Positions 1 to 5,728 of a stretch of DNA of 5,962 nt are shown here, piece by piece. Position 1 is the stretch's first letter, and each line of letters opens with the position of its first letter. Source of the DNA: Prevotellaceae bacterium (GTDB lineage Bacteria > Bacteroidota > Bacteroidia > Bacteroidales > Paludibacteraceae); contig JAITNR010000012.1 of the NCBI GenBank assembly GCA_031290375.1, positions 1 through 5,962 on the forward strand, given 5' to 3'. The notes under the pieces are model-generated. The model ran no database searches. It was not told the origin of the DNA and saw only the letters and a list, made by a program, of their open reading frames with translations. The position numbers were made by a program, and so were the translations under genes.

Positions 1-362
1 TTCCACTGTTCGCCTATAAAGTCGCGGTTGTGCGAATAATCAATTTCTTCCCCTGCCTGTTTTATTATAGGGTGGTACTTCATTGGAAAGGAGTAAATGC
101 TAATTTTCAAATCTTCGCACAAATCTACGTTGATTTTCAAGCGATTATACAAGTCAATAGGTTTGTCTTTGAAGTTATACAAAAGATAATTTGAAAAATC
201 ACGCATACCTGCGGCGGCACTCATTCGGATTGCTTTTTCATATTGCGGTTGGGTTTTCATATCGTCAAAGGCAATGCGCAGCGGTCGCACATTGATTTTT
301 GACAACAATTCAACTTTCTTTTCGGTAAATAACCTTGCATCAACACCTTGGTTAAAATCCAC
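1..362 (-). pseudogene. Radical SAM protein fragment, N-terminal part missing, runs off left edge
   Basis: About 120 residues are open to the window edge. They begin VDFNQGVDARLF and continue with RPLRIAFDD, SNYLLYNFKD and IYSFPMKYHP. These are segments I recognise from the later half of the barrel of a radical SAM family (DFNQGLDAR...RIAFDD...YNFKDTP...SFPMKY). In that family the segment is preceded by a long N-terminal part with the CxxxCxxC cluster that binds iron-sulfur and S-adenosylmethionine. Here that part is absent: the codon before VDF is TAT and the one before that is the TAA stop of the upstream TIR gene. The GTG at 362 could serve as a start, but the product could not be a working radical SAM enzyme. 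I infer a gene truncated when the defence cassette was placed beside it. The C-terminal end lies outside the window, so the rest of the gene may be intact. Confidence 0.75.
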
Positions 363-365
363 ATA

Positions 366-857
366 TTAATACTGATTGCGAATTTCTATTGCCTCCTCAA
401 TCCAATCTTCTAAATTTTCTTCAATGTGGTTATACACATTTGTACTTGTTGCGTAAGGTGGATTATAGCACTTTACAATCGAAGATAAAGATTTTCCATT
501 AATATTGAGATCATTAAAAGGATTACTCCCTTTATTCGCTTGATTGCCACTGCTATCTTTGAGATTGTGGACATAAATACCTACGAGACCACGTCCTTCA
601 TTCCACGCTTTCTCTATTTCGTATTTAATCCATTTTCTGCCTGCCGTTTTTTCGCCAACAAAAACAATGACGCAGGATTTTCCGCTCATATTATCGTCAA
701 TCCATTTTTCTATTGCTTTGTTGCCGCCCTTTGTAACTTCTTCCCATTGATTGGAAGAAACAATAGCATTTCCTTCGATTTTTCCCATATTTCTGATTTG
801 GTTTGCTCTCCAATTATCAGGAATGTAATGAAAACTTGTAAAAACTCTTCTTGCCAT
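366..857 (-). CDS. TIR-like protein of the MTH538/ThsB type (Thoeris-like signal synthase)
   Basis: The protein has 163 residues, a normal length for single-domain ThsB-like proteins. It starts with the first strand RRVFTSFHY (residues 3-11) followed by DxWRANQIRN, a hallmark of the MTH538 TIR-like family (PF08937, formerly DUF1863). Strand CVIVFVG (62-68) leads into the helix GRKWIKYEIEKAW (73-85). Its Glu80 sits where TIR NADases carry the catalytic glutamate. Strand LVGIYVHNL (91-99) follows, and the C-terminus WIEEAIEIRNQY is helical. In Thoeris, ThsB senses infection and converts NAD into a cyclic or conjugated ADP-ribose messenger. That role here is inferred from family and context. It is the last gene of the TIR module, 20 nt after the previous stop, and the radical SAM fragment follows its own TAA with no spacer or terminator. 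A stand-alone NAD-depleting toxin is the main alternative. Confidence 0.85.
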   Translation of the reverse strand: MARRVFTSFHYIPDNWRANQIRNMGKIEGNAIVSSNQWEEVTKGGNKAIEKWIDDNMSGKSCVIVFVGEKTAGRKWIKYEIEKAWNEGRGLVGIYVHNLKDSSGNQANKGSNPFNDLNINGKSLSSIVKCYNPPYATSTNVYNHIEENLEDWIEEAIEIRNQY

Positions 858-877
858 AATGTTTATACTTATTGGAT

Positions 878-1540
878 TTATACTGATTTTCTAATATTGT
901 AATCATCTCTGTGTCTCCAAATTTCGACCGCTTGTTCTATGTGAAAATTAATGTTGTTGATAAACTTGTCCCATTCAACAGTTTTTATAAAAGAAGATTC
1001 CCCTTCGTAGATAGTACTTCCATTACATAATCTTGTTGTCGGATTTTTAATATTGAACATATTCTCTCTCAATATTGTAAATAATTGATTTGTCTTATGG
1101 GTTGTACTATTGCATTCTGGGTTATATTGGAAATAATAGTCATAACTTCCGTTTTCGGCAGGAAGCACTACGGCTAATACAGCATTTGTTTTACTATTGC
1201 CATATTGTCGTGATTGTTCTCTCAATGAATATGATATTTCCCAAGGTATCCACTGGTCTTTTTCTGGCTTGTTTTCTTTCATTCCTTTGGAAATAAAAAC
1301 AATAGTAACGGAACTATCAAATATTTTATCACCAAGTTTAGAGCCAATAGTTGAATCCGCAAGCGAACTCATATCTTCGCCGTCATTTTCACCTTTGTTA
1401 ATATGGTCGCTTTTATCTATCTTGTTTTGCAAAATATCAACATAATCACGAACCGTTGTTGGCGACCAAATAGAAGTGCCTTGAAATTGCCGAACTAATC
1501 TGTCGGCATATTTATACGAAATAAATATTTTCTTCCCCAT
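878..1540 (-). CDS. TIR-like (MTH538-type) protein, second ThsB-like gene
   Basis: The protein has 220 residues and starts MGKKIFISYKYADRLV. The frame is open further upstream to 1666, but that stretch overlaps the membrane-protein gene. The ATG at 1540, two bases after that gene's TAA, puts the first TIR strand (KKIFISYKY, 3-11) right at the N-terminus. After it comes TTVRDYVDILQ (28-38), then strand VTIVFIS (78-84), then DQWIPWEISYSL (95-106). Glu101 there is the likely catalytic glutamate. Strand AVLAVVLP (120-127) follows. The segment at residues 42-70, rich in D, G and S, and the long C-terminal part (residues 128-220) make it larger than the neighbouring ThsB-like protein. The C-terminal helix ends IEQAVEIWRHRDDY, resembling the end of that protein. 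It probably makes an NAD-derived signal, perhaps in response to a different phage trigger. A divergent, inactive regulatory TIR cannot be ruled out. Confidence 0.85.
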   Translation of the reverse strand: MGKKIFISYKYADRLVRQFQGTSIWSPTTVRDYVDILQNKIDKSDHINKGENDGEDMSSLADSTIGSKLGDKIFDSSVTIVFISKGMKENKPEKDQWIPWEISYSLREQSRQYGNSKTNAVLAVVLPAENGSYDYYFQYNPECNSTTHKTNQLFTILRENMFNIKNPTTRLCNGSTIYEGESSFIKTVEWDKFINNINFHIEQAVEIWRHRDDYNIRKSV

Positions 1541-1542
1541 CT

Positions 1543-1980
1543 TTATTTGCAATTTATTGTTATACAATCTTTGAATTTCAGTATCAGACCACCAAACAAA
1601 AGCAAAAAAACCACAATACCGTATAGCCAAGCGATTGTTTTTGAAAAAAACACTTTGCAAAAACAATACTGTCCGCCTTGAAATTTTTGTATCGGCATTT
1701 CATACAATTTTATTTCCACATCGTTTTTTAATCCTGTTACATTATTGTAAACTCCTCTAAATTTACGCTCTTGCTGCAAATAGTAGGAATCTAAAAGCCA
1801 AAATAATATTGTTGGGGCAATCCCTAAAAATACAAATACAGTATTGCTTGTACTTGCATAGATTGCAATTAAAGCAGAAACTATAGTTATTGCCATTCCT
1901 TTTATTTGAAAGGAATTTGTGTTCATTCGAGTTATTCCATTTTGAATGAACTCTAAATGTTGTCTTTTTTCTTCGTTCAT
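1543..1980 (-). CDS. Small three-helix membrane protein, candidate effector of the TIR module
   Basis: The protein has 145 residues from the ATG at 1980. That ATG overlaps the TGA stop of the upstream TIR gene (ATGA), which decides the start; an in-frame ATG at 1992 would add four residues. A short cytoplasmic-looking N-terminus (NEEKRQHLEFIQ...TRMNTNSF) is followed by two tight membrane helices at about residues 28-44 and 47-64, ending in WLLDSYYLQQERKFR. A polar stretch of about 50 residues follows, then a third helix near 115-135 (WLYGIVVFLLLFGG). I recognise the general type, small integral-membrane proteins encoded beside TIR genes, but not a named family. The layout resembles SLATT-type two-helix pore effectors. 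Membrane damage triggered by a TIR-made nucleotide is an inference from context. No Macro, SLOG, SIR2 or other ligand-binding domain is fused to it. If it senses a ligand, the loop between helices 2 and 3 is the obvious candidate region. Confidence 0.85.
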   Translation of the reverse strand: MNEEKRQHLEFIQNGITRMNTNSFQIKGMAITIVSALIAIYASTSNTVFVFLGIAPTILFWLLDSYYLQQERKFRGVYNNVTGLKNDVEIKLYEMPIQKFQGGQYCFCKVFFSKTIAWLYGIVVFLLLFGGLILKFKDCITINCK

Positions 1981-2525
1981 TGAAGTAGCCATTGTTTTAA
2001 ATCAATAGTATTTCCGTTTGGAAAAGCAACAACAAAATCATCATCACTCCACGAATATTTTGCAGAAATATATGGATATATTTGCAAATATTCATTTCCT
2101 TTCCAATCTACAGAATCATCTTTTAAGGGGAAAAGTGCTATTTTATTGATATACTTGTGAGCATATCCAAAGCCAATTTCCCAATTACACCATTTTGATT
2201 CGATAGAGTTATTAGTTGCAAGAAAAACGAACTTGTCATTTTCTTTGATTTTTCGTTTCAACAATGCTGCTGTTTCCCCGCTTGTTTCCTTCGGCATACT
2301 GTCGTCCATCCAATCAACATAAACATCAACGCCCATTTTTCGTAACAATACGACAATATTTTCTACATAACTACTATCATTGTGGCTATGTGATAGAAAA
2401 ATAGAAGTTTTTGAAGAAATTTTGCTACTATAAGACCTTGCTTCACTCAAAATTACAGATTTTTGAGAATAGCCCGCTTTGCTGTTGGCTATACGAGATA
2501 ATGTGCTTTTTGTGAAAATATCCAT
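1977..2525 (-). CDS. TIR domain protein (TIR_2 type)
   Basis: The protein has 182 residues. Residues 1-38 are a polar leader that is probably helical. A canonical TIR domain then starts at TSIFLSHSHND (40-50) and contains VDVYVDWMDDSMP (66-78) with SGETAALLKRKI after it. Strand KFVFLAT (98-104) leads to the motif SKWCNWEIGFGYAHKY (110-125), in which Glu116 is the expected catalytic glutamate of NAD-hydrolysing TIR domains. Strand IALFPLK (129-135) follows, and the tail YLQIYPYI...FPNGNTIDLKQWL is typical of bacterial stand-alone TIR proteins of this type. It differs clearly from the two MTH538-type proteins downstream. It is the first gene of the TIR module and its TGA overlaps the ATG of the membrane-protein gene, so the two are probably translated in a fixed ratio. 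NAD cleavage to a signal or to simple depletion is known for the family. Which of these applies here cannot be read from sequence. Confidence 0.9.
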   Translation of the reverse strand: MDIFTKSTLSRIANSKAGYSQKSVILSEARSYSSKISSKTSIFLSHSHNDSSYVENIVVLLRKMGVDVYVDWMDDSMPKETSGETAALLKRKIKENDKFVFLATNNSIESKWCNWEIGFGYAHKYINKIALFPLKDDSVDWKGNEYLQIYPYISAKYSWSDDDFVVAFPNGNTIDLKQWLLQ

Positions 2526-2574
2526 AATATTTGCTTTTAAAATAATTACTCTGCAATTTTCTGTAAGTCCACAT

Positions 2575-2766
2575 CTAAGTTACCATTACTAATTCTTCAT
2601 AATTGTTAGCAGTTTCAGGTGGGTTATAAACTTCGCCATCTTTATAACTGTCATCAGTAAATTCTGATACAGCCCACACCCAAATCACATTGCCTGACAT
2701 ATCTGTAACTTTTTGCGGTCGCAATAATGCACCTGTTGTGTGAATTATGTCTTTACTATTATTCAT
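2575..2766 (-). CDS. Small protein of unknown function, 3' end probably frameshifted
   Basis: The protein has 63 residues and starts MNNSKDIIHTTGALLRPQ. A central part reads GNVIWVWAVSEF and an acidic end follows (DDSYKDGEVYNPPET). I do not recognise the family. It has no membrane helix, no obvious DNA-binding motif and no cysteines. The gene starts 12 nt after the stop of the NotI-like endonuclease gene, and the first TIR gene follows, so it sits at the joint of the restriction and TIR modules. The end of the frame (NNYEELVMVT, stop TAG at 2575-2577) looks unnatural. From base 2596 downward another frame reads ISNGNLDVDLQKIAE and stops at 2546-2548. One base gained near 2590 would give a 73-residue protein ending 20 nt before the TIR start. 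I take this as a real small gene with a recent 1-nt deletion or a sequencing error. Confidence 0.6.
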   Translation of the reverse strand: MNNSKDIIHTTGALLRPQKVTDMSGNVIWVWAVSEFTDDSYKDGEVYNPPETANNYEELVMVT

Positions 2767-2778
2767 ATATTTGCCTTT

Positions 2779-3624
2779 CTATAATCTCAATAAGGTTTTT
2801 CCCGATATTTTACTTTCCAATATATTCAACATTATTTCCAAATCTACATTTGCCTCTGCTTTCAATCCCAAACATAGGGCAATACCATCAGCATCTGTGC
2901 TTGCCCTTTCGTATAAAGACAAGTGAAATTTTGATTTTACAGGAAGTACCCGATAACTGTGAAAATGAAAAGAATCGCCTAATTTTGGCACAGTTGAAAT
3001 GTGCTCAAATGAAAATTCTTTTTTCATATAATCCATCAGGCAATCCTGCAACACTAATACGAGGTGTTTGTTCAAATTTTCAAACGTTGTTATTTTATGG
3101 TGCATTTGGACTAAAATAGTTTTTGCTGTCATCTTCCAATTCATACCAAAAGTGGCATTTTCATCAAAATCAGATTGTTTTAACCCTTTTGACTCTAAAA
3201 AAGATTGACGATAGCCCCAAACAGAACCTGTTGTATCTAATGTTTGCAATTCAATTCCTGCAAAATCTTTAACTTTCCCATTTTTCACAGAAGCAAGAAC
3301 ATAATCCACACTTCCACCCGGAATAGATATTTCGGGCAAAATGTGTAATTCATTACCGGGTTCGTGCAAAGTCAATAAATGGCAACAGTCCAAAAATATC
3401 TGATTATTTTCCGTCAATCTGTGTGGGCAAATTATCACATTGTTGTTTTCTTTCCCATAAGCAACAGTGCAAGTCCCAATCGAAATTGACGGCTCGCTTT
3501 TTCTGACTTTAACGCATTTCTTTTTGATAAACGGACAATGCTGTTTGGCAACAACATTGCTCCATGTCACGTTTTTATTCAATGCGCTTTCGGTAAATAA
3601 TTCTATGATTTTTTGACTTTCCAT
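2779..3624 (-). CDS. NotI-family type II restriction endonuclease
   Basis: The protein has 281 residues, shorter than NotI itself. The N-terminal third carries a pattern I recognise from the NotI family (PF12183): HCPFIKKKCVKVRKSEP, then SIGTCTVAYG, then VIICPHRL. The four cysteines at 30, 37, 52 and 66 match the Cys4 metal site known for NotI, which binds iron and has a structural role. The nuclease core follows: PGGSVDYVLA with Asp107 and FAGIELQTLDTTG with Glu125 and Gln127. This is a D...ExQ form of the PD-(D/E)xK active site. The ATG at 3624 lies two bases after the TAG of the methyltransferase gene, a normal arrangement for a restriction pair in which the methylase is made first. It would cut DNA at a site protected by that methylase; the recognition sequence cannot be read from this alone. 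The frame is intact with no missing key residue. Confidence 0.85.
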   Translation of the reverse strand: MESQKIIELFTESALNKNVTWSNVVAKQHCPFIKKKCVKVRKSEPSISIGTCTVAYGKENNNVIICPHRLTENNQIFLDCCHLLTLHEPGNELHILPEISIPGGSVDYVLASVKNGKVKDFAGIELQTLDTTGSVWGYRQSFLESKGLKQSDFDENATFGMNWKMTAKTILVQMHHKITTFENLNKHLVLVLQDCLMDYMKKEFSFEHISTVPKLGDSFHFHSYRVLPVKSKFHLSLYERASTDADGIALCLGLKAEANVDLEIMLNILESKISGKTLLRL

Positions 3625-3626
3625 AT

Positions 3627-5150
3627 CTACAGTAAATTTAATTGCATTTGCGCGACTCTCTTTTTTGCAATATTAATATATTCTTCCGAAATATCAATGC
3701 CTATTGATTTTCGGTGCAAATCATAAGCAACTTTATTCGTAGTTCCTGTTCCACAAAAAGGGTCAAGAACGATACCATCGGGTGGGCAGGTTGCCAAAAT
3801 TGGAATTTTGCATAAATCTTCGGGGTATACTGCAAAATGCTTTTCTCGATTTTGAGTATCTTCCGGCAATATTTCCCAAACATCAGTAGGCAACGCACCA
3901 TTTTGGTTGTAAAAAAGGAAATAATAACCTTTTTCTTTCAATTCTTTTGCTCGTCCAGAAACACGTTCAGAATCGGAATGAGTTGCACGTTGCTGATTCC
4001 TAATAATCATTCTAAAATCAGGAATTTCGCTGTTTTGTATCTTTTGCAATACTTGTTCCAAATCTCGCATTGCATTGTATTTTTCTTCTTTTGAAAGTGC
4101 CGTGGATAATTCTATTTGGCGTTTATAACGAACGCCGCTAACTCCCGAAGACGAAACTATTGCACCATTTCGTACAGTTGTAGTTTGTGGGTTTTGGCGG
4201 ATTGCATCATCATTGTAATAATAATCCTTGGATTTTACAAAATGGAAAATCATCTCGTGAATATTTCGCAATTTGTCAGACGAACTGTCCATTGCACCTT
4301 TGTGCTTGTTCCAAACAACATCATTGCGTAAAATCCAATCTTGCTCGTCCATCATTTTAATGGCTATTCGCCACGGAATACCCTGCAAGGCTTTATTTTT
4401 GTAAGTATCGCCAATATTCAGCCAAAATGAGCCTGTGTTTTTCAACACACGTTTGATTTCTTTTGTGATTTCTAACAGATTGGCTATAAAAAGTTCAGGC
4501 TTATTTTCTAATCCAATTCCACCATTTTCATAACAACGCTGTCCCCAATAGGGCGGGCTTGTCATACAAAAATCAATGCTTGCAGTCGGAATTTGTTTTA
4601 AAATGGTTAATGAATCACCAATATAAAAAGCCGGATAAGTTGATTTCTCTTTTGCAAAATATTCTTTGTAAATCACTGTTCGTACCATTTCATTTTCGTG
4701 ATTTACAAGAGGTTTTAAATGTTCTTCTACTTCTTTATCATTATCAAAAACTAATAAACCTCTAATTGCCTGACAAACTATTTTCGGGTCGGTGTCGTTC
4801 AAAAACTCATAAAGTAGAGGTTTATTCGCACATTTTCGTTGCCTGCCGATTGCAGAAACTATTTCACGCTTTACGCTTGTATCATTCTCGTTTTTATATA
4901 AAACAAGCAACGGTTTCGTATCACTTTTTCCATTGAGTTTTGCGATATTTTTAACAGCGTTTAAGCGTACTTGTGCGTGATTGTGTTCCAAAAGACCATA
5001 CAAGAAATCTGCGTGAAAATCTGCGGGCAGTTGTCCCAAACTTTCAAGCACAAACACAATACTACCCACGTCTTTTTGGGCATTTATCAGGTTGGCAATA
5101 TCGCCATTACCTCTGTGTTTCAATTCTGTAATATATTCTTTTGTCATCAT
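3627..5150 (-). CDS. DNA methyltransferase (beta class, TSPPY) with N-terminal HEAT repeats
   Basis: The protein has 507 residues. Residues about 35-165 form repeated helical pairs of HEAT type (HAQVRLNAVKNIAKL, TSVKREIVSAIGRQ, DPKIVCQAIRGLLVF, NEMVRTVIYKEYF), which is unusual for a modification enzyme. The catalytic part follows with AFYIGDSLTILKQIP (174-188), motif IV TSPPYWG (197-203) and LNTGSF-type motif V/VI (LKNTGSFWLNIGD). A long variable region (about 285-425, the likely target-recognition domain) comes before motif III-like HFAVYPEDL and motif I DPFCGTGTT (463-471). Motif IV before motif I marks the beta class. SPPY favours N4-cytosine methylation, though N6-adenine enzymes of this class exist. 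It should protect the host from the NotI-like nuclease encoded two bases downstream. Start codons ATG ATG at 5150 and 5147 are both possible. A four-codon mini-frame (MTTR, ATG at 5161) ends in a TGA overlapping the 5150 ATG. The HEAT domain may bind DNA or a partner protein; that is inference. Confidence 0.9.
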   Translation of the reverse strand: MMTKEYITELKHRGNGDIANLINAQKDVGSIVFVLESLGQLPADFHADFLYGLLEHNHAQVRLNAVKNIAKLNGKSDTKPLLVLYKNENDTSVKREIVSAIGRQRKCANKPLLYEFLNDTDPKIVCQAIRGLLVFDNDKEVEEHLKPLVNHENEMVRTVIYKEYFAKEKSTYPAFYIGDSLTILKQIPTASIDFCMTSPPYWGQRCYENGGIGLENKPELFIANLLEITKEIKRVLKNTGSFWLNIGDTYKNKALQGIPWRIAIKMMDEQDWILRNDVVWNKHKGAMDSSSDKLRNIHEMIFHFVKSKDYYYNDDAIRQNPQTTTVRNGAIVSSSGVSGVRYKRQIELSTALSKEEKYNAMRDLEQVLQKIQNSEIPDFRMIIRNQQRATHSDSERVSGRAKELKEKGYYFLFYNQNGALPTDVWEILPEDTQNREKHFAVYPEDLCKIPILATCPPDGIVLDPFCGTGTTNKVAYDLHRKSIGIDISEEYINIAKKRVAQMQLNLL

Positions 5151-5161
5151 CTTGTTGTCAT

Positions 5162-5180
5162 TTTACAAAGTGTAAAGGTA
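5162..5180 (-). promoter_or_regulatory. Candidate operator/promoter of the methyltransferase gene
   Basis: The perfect inverted repeat TTTACA-AAG-TGTAAA occupies 5162-5176, 11 nt before the methyltransferase ATG. Overlapping it on the minus strand is TACCTTTA (5173-5180), which matches the Bacteroidota -7 consensus TAnnTTTG at all but the last base. No good -33 TTG is seen at the right distance. The position would suit a site where a repressor or the methylase itself limits transcription of the restriction operon. The window contains no obvious repressor gene. AT-rich 6-bp arms also arise by chance. Confidence 0.3.
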
Positions 5181-5195
5181 CTCTTTTTTTTGTGA

Positions 5196-5705
5196 TTACA
5201 TAGGGTGCAAATGGTTTCCCATCGGAATTTTGTTGATTTCTTTATTTAAACCCTCGCAATAAGAACGGCAAAAATTTTCGCCGCCATCGTCGCCGTCAAA
5301 ATCGTCAGGCATTGAAATAACAATTTTACTGCGAATATCATATTTTTTGAACGTGTCGCGATCTTTGCGTTCGCAACAACCAACAATGATTTGCCCCGCA
5401 ACAATGGGGAAAATCTTTTTGCCAATGGCAATATCATCTACTTTGTAGGTATGGCGCGAGCCGTCAAGAAAATATTTGAAAATGGGTGGCGGGGCAGTAT
5501 TCAGCAAATTACGCAAAGAAACCGTGCCTTGCCGACTGCGGTCAGTTTCGGCAAAGACACTTTTTGTTGTCTGCACAATAGTATTGTCATCGTAATTATA
5601 AGCGATTGTATCATTATCATTCGTATCTAACGACAACTTTTTTGTCTTATAACACTGGTATTTACCATTGCCCGACTGTTGTATGTATTCTAAAATTTTA
5701 CCCAT
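5196..5705 (-). CDS. Uncharacterised DGSR-motif protein, possibly truncated NurA-like nuclease
   Basis: The protein has 169 residues from the ATG at 5705 (MGKILEYIQQSGNGKYQ). A TTG at 5723 would add six residues but lies inside the best -7 promoter match, so I reject it. The N-terminal half is polar. Around residues 85-125 it reads FKYFLDGSRHTYKVDD...KIFPIVAGQIIVGCCERKDRD. A strand ending in DGS(R) is how the NurA nuclease domain begins, with the Asp as the first metal ligand, and the following strand fits. NurA-type proteins are about twice as long and have further acidic motifs downstream. Here the frame ends soon after an acidic stretch (DDFDGDDGGENF), so the C-terminal half appears lost. 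No HerA-type ATPase, the usual partner, is in the window. The gene lies 45 nt upstream of the methyltransferase and may be a remnant left by cassette exchange. A short complete protein of unknown function is the alternative. Confidence 0.55.
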   Translation of the reverse strand: MGKILEYIQQSGNGKYQCYKTKKLSLDTNDNDTIAYNYDDNTIVQTTKSVFAETDRSRQGTVSLRNLLNTAPPPIFKYFLDGSRHTYKVDDIAIGKKIFPIVAGQIIVGCCERKDRDTFKKYDIRSKIVISMPDDFDGDDGGENFCRSYCEGLNKEINKIPMGNHLHPM

Positions 5706-5720
5706 ATACAAAAATTCGCG

Positions 5721-5728
5721 CAAATGTA
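5721..5728 (-). promoter_or_regulatory. Bacteroidota-type -7 promoter element for the DGSR-motif gene
   Basis: On the minus strand these bases read TACATTTG, a full match to the TAnnTTTG -7 consensus of Bacteroidota promoters. They lie 15 nt before the chosen ATG, implying a very short leader. The sequence upstream is AT-rich, but no TTG is seen 19-21 nt away, so only half the promoter is supported. The island could be transcribed from here, the intervening gaps being short. Confidence 0.35.

Noticed and set aside
540..902. Plus-strand open frames such as 540-902, 1090-1445, 2727-3119 and 3837-4331.
   Set aside because: They lie opposite well-supported minus-strand genes, have low-complexity or hydrophobic composition typical of antisense frames, and resemble no protein family.
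1541..1666. The frame of the second TIR-like gene is open 42 codons further upstream.
   Set aside because: That stretch lies inside the membrane-protein gene, which has clear helices, and the TIR fold begins exactly at the ATG at 1540.
3701..3901. Second minus-strand frame overlapping the methyltransferase C-terminus.
   Set aside because: The main frame here encodes motif I (DPFCGTGTT), so the overlapping frame is a shadow. The same holds for 5246-5437 inside the DGSR-motif gene.
361..5202. ACATA occurs at 361-365 and 5198-5202, at the two apparent breakpoints, like a 5-bp target-site duplication.
   Set aside because: Five AT-rich bases match easily by chance, there is no transposase, integrase or terminal inverted repeat, and the two broken flanking genes belong to different families, so they are not halves of one target gene.
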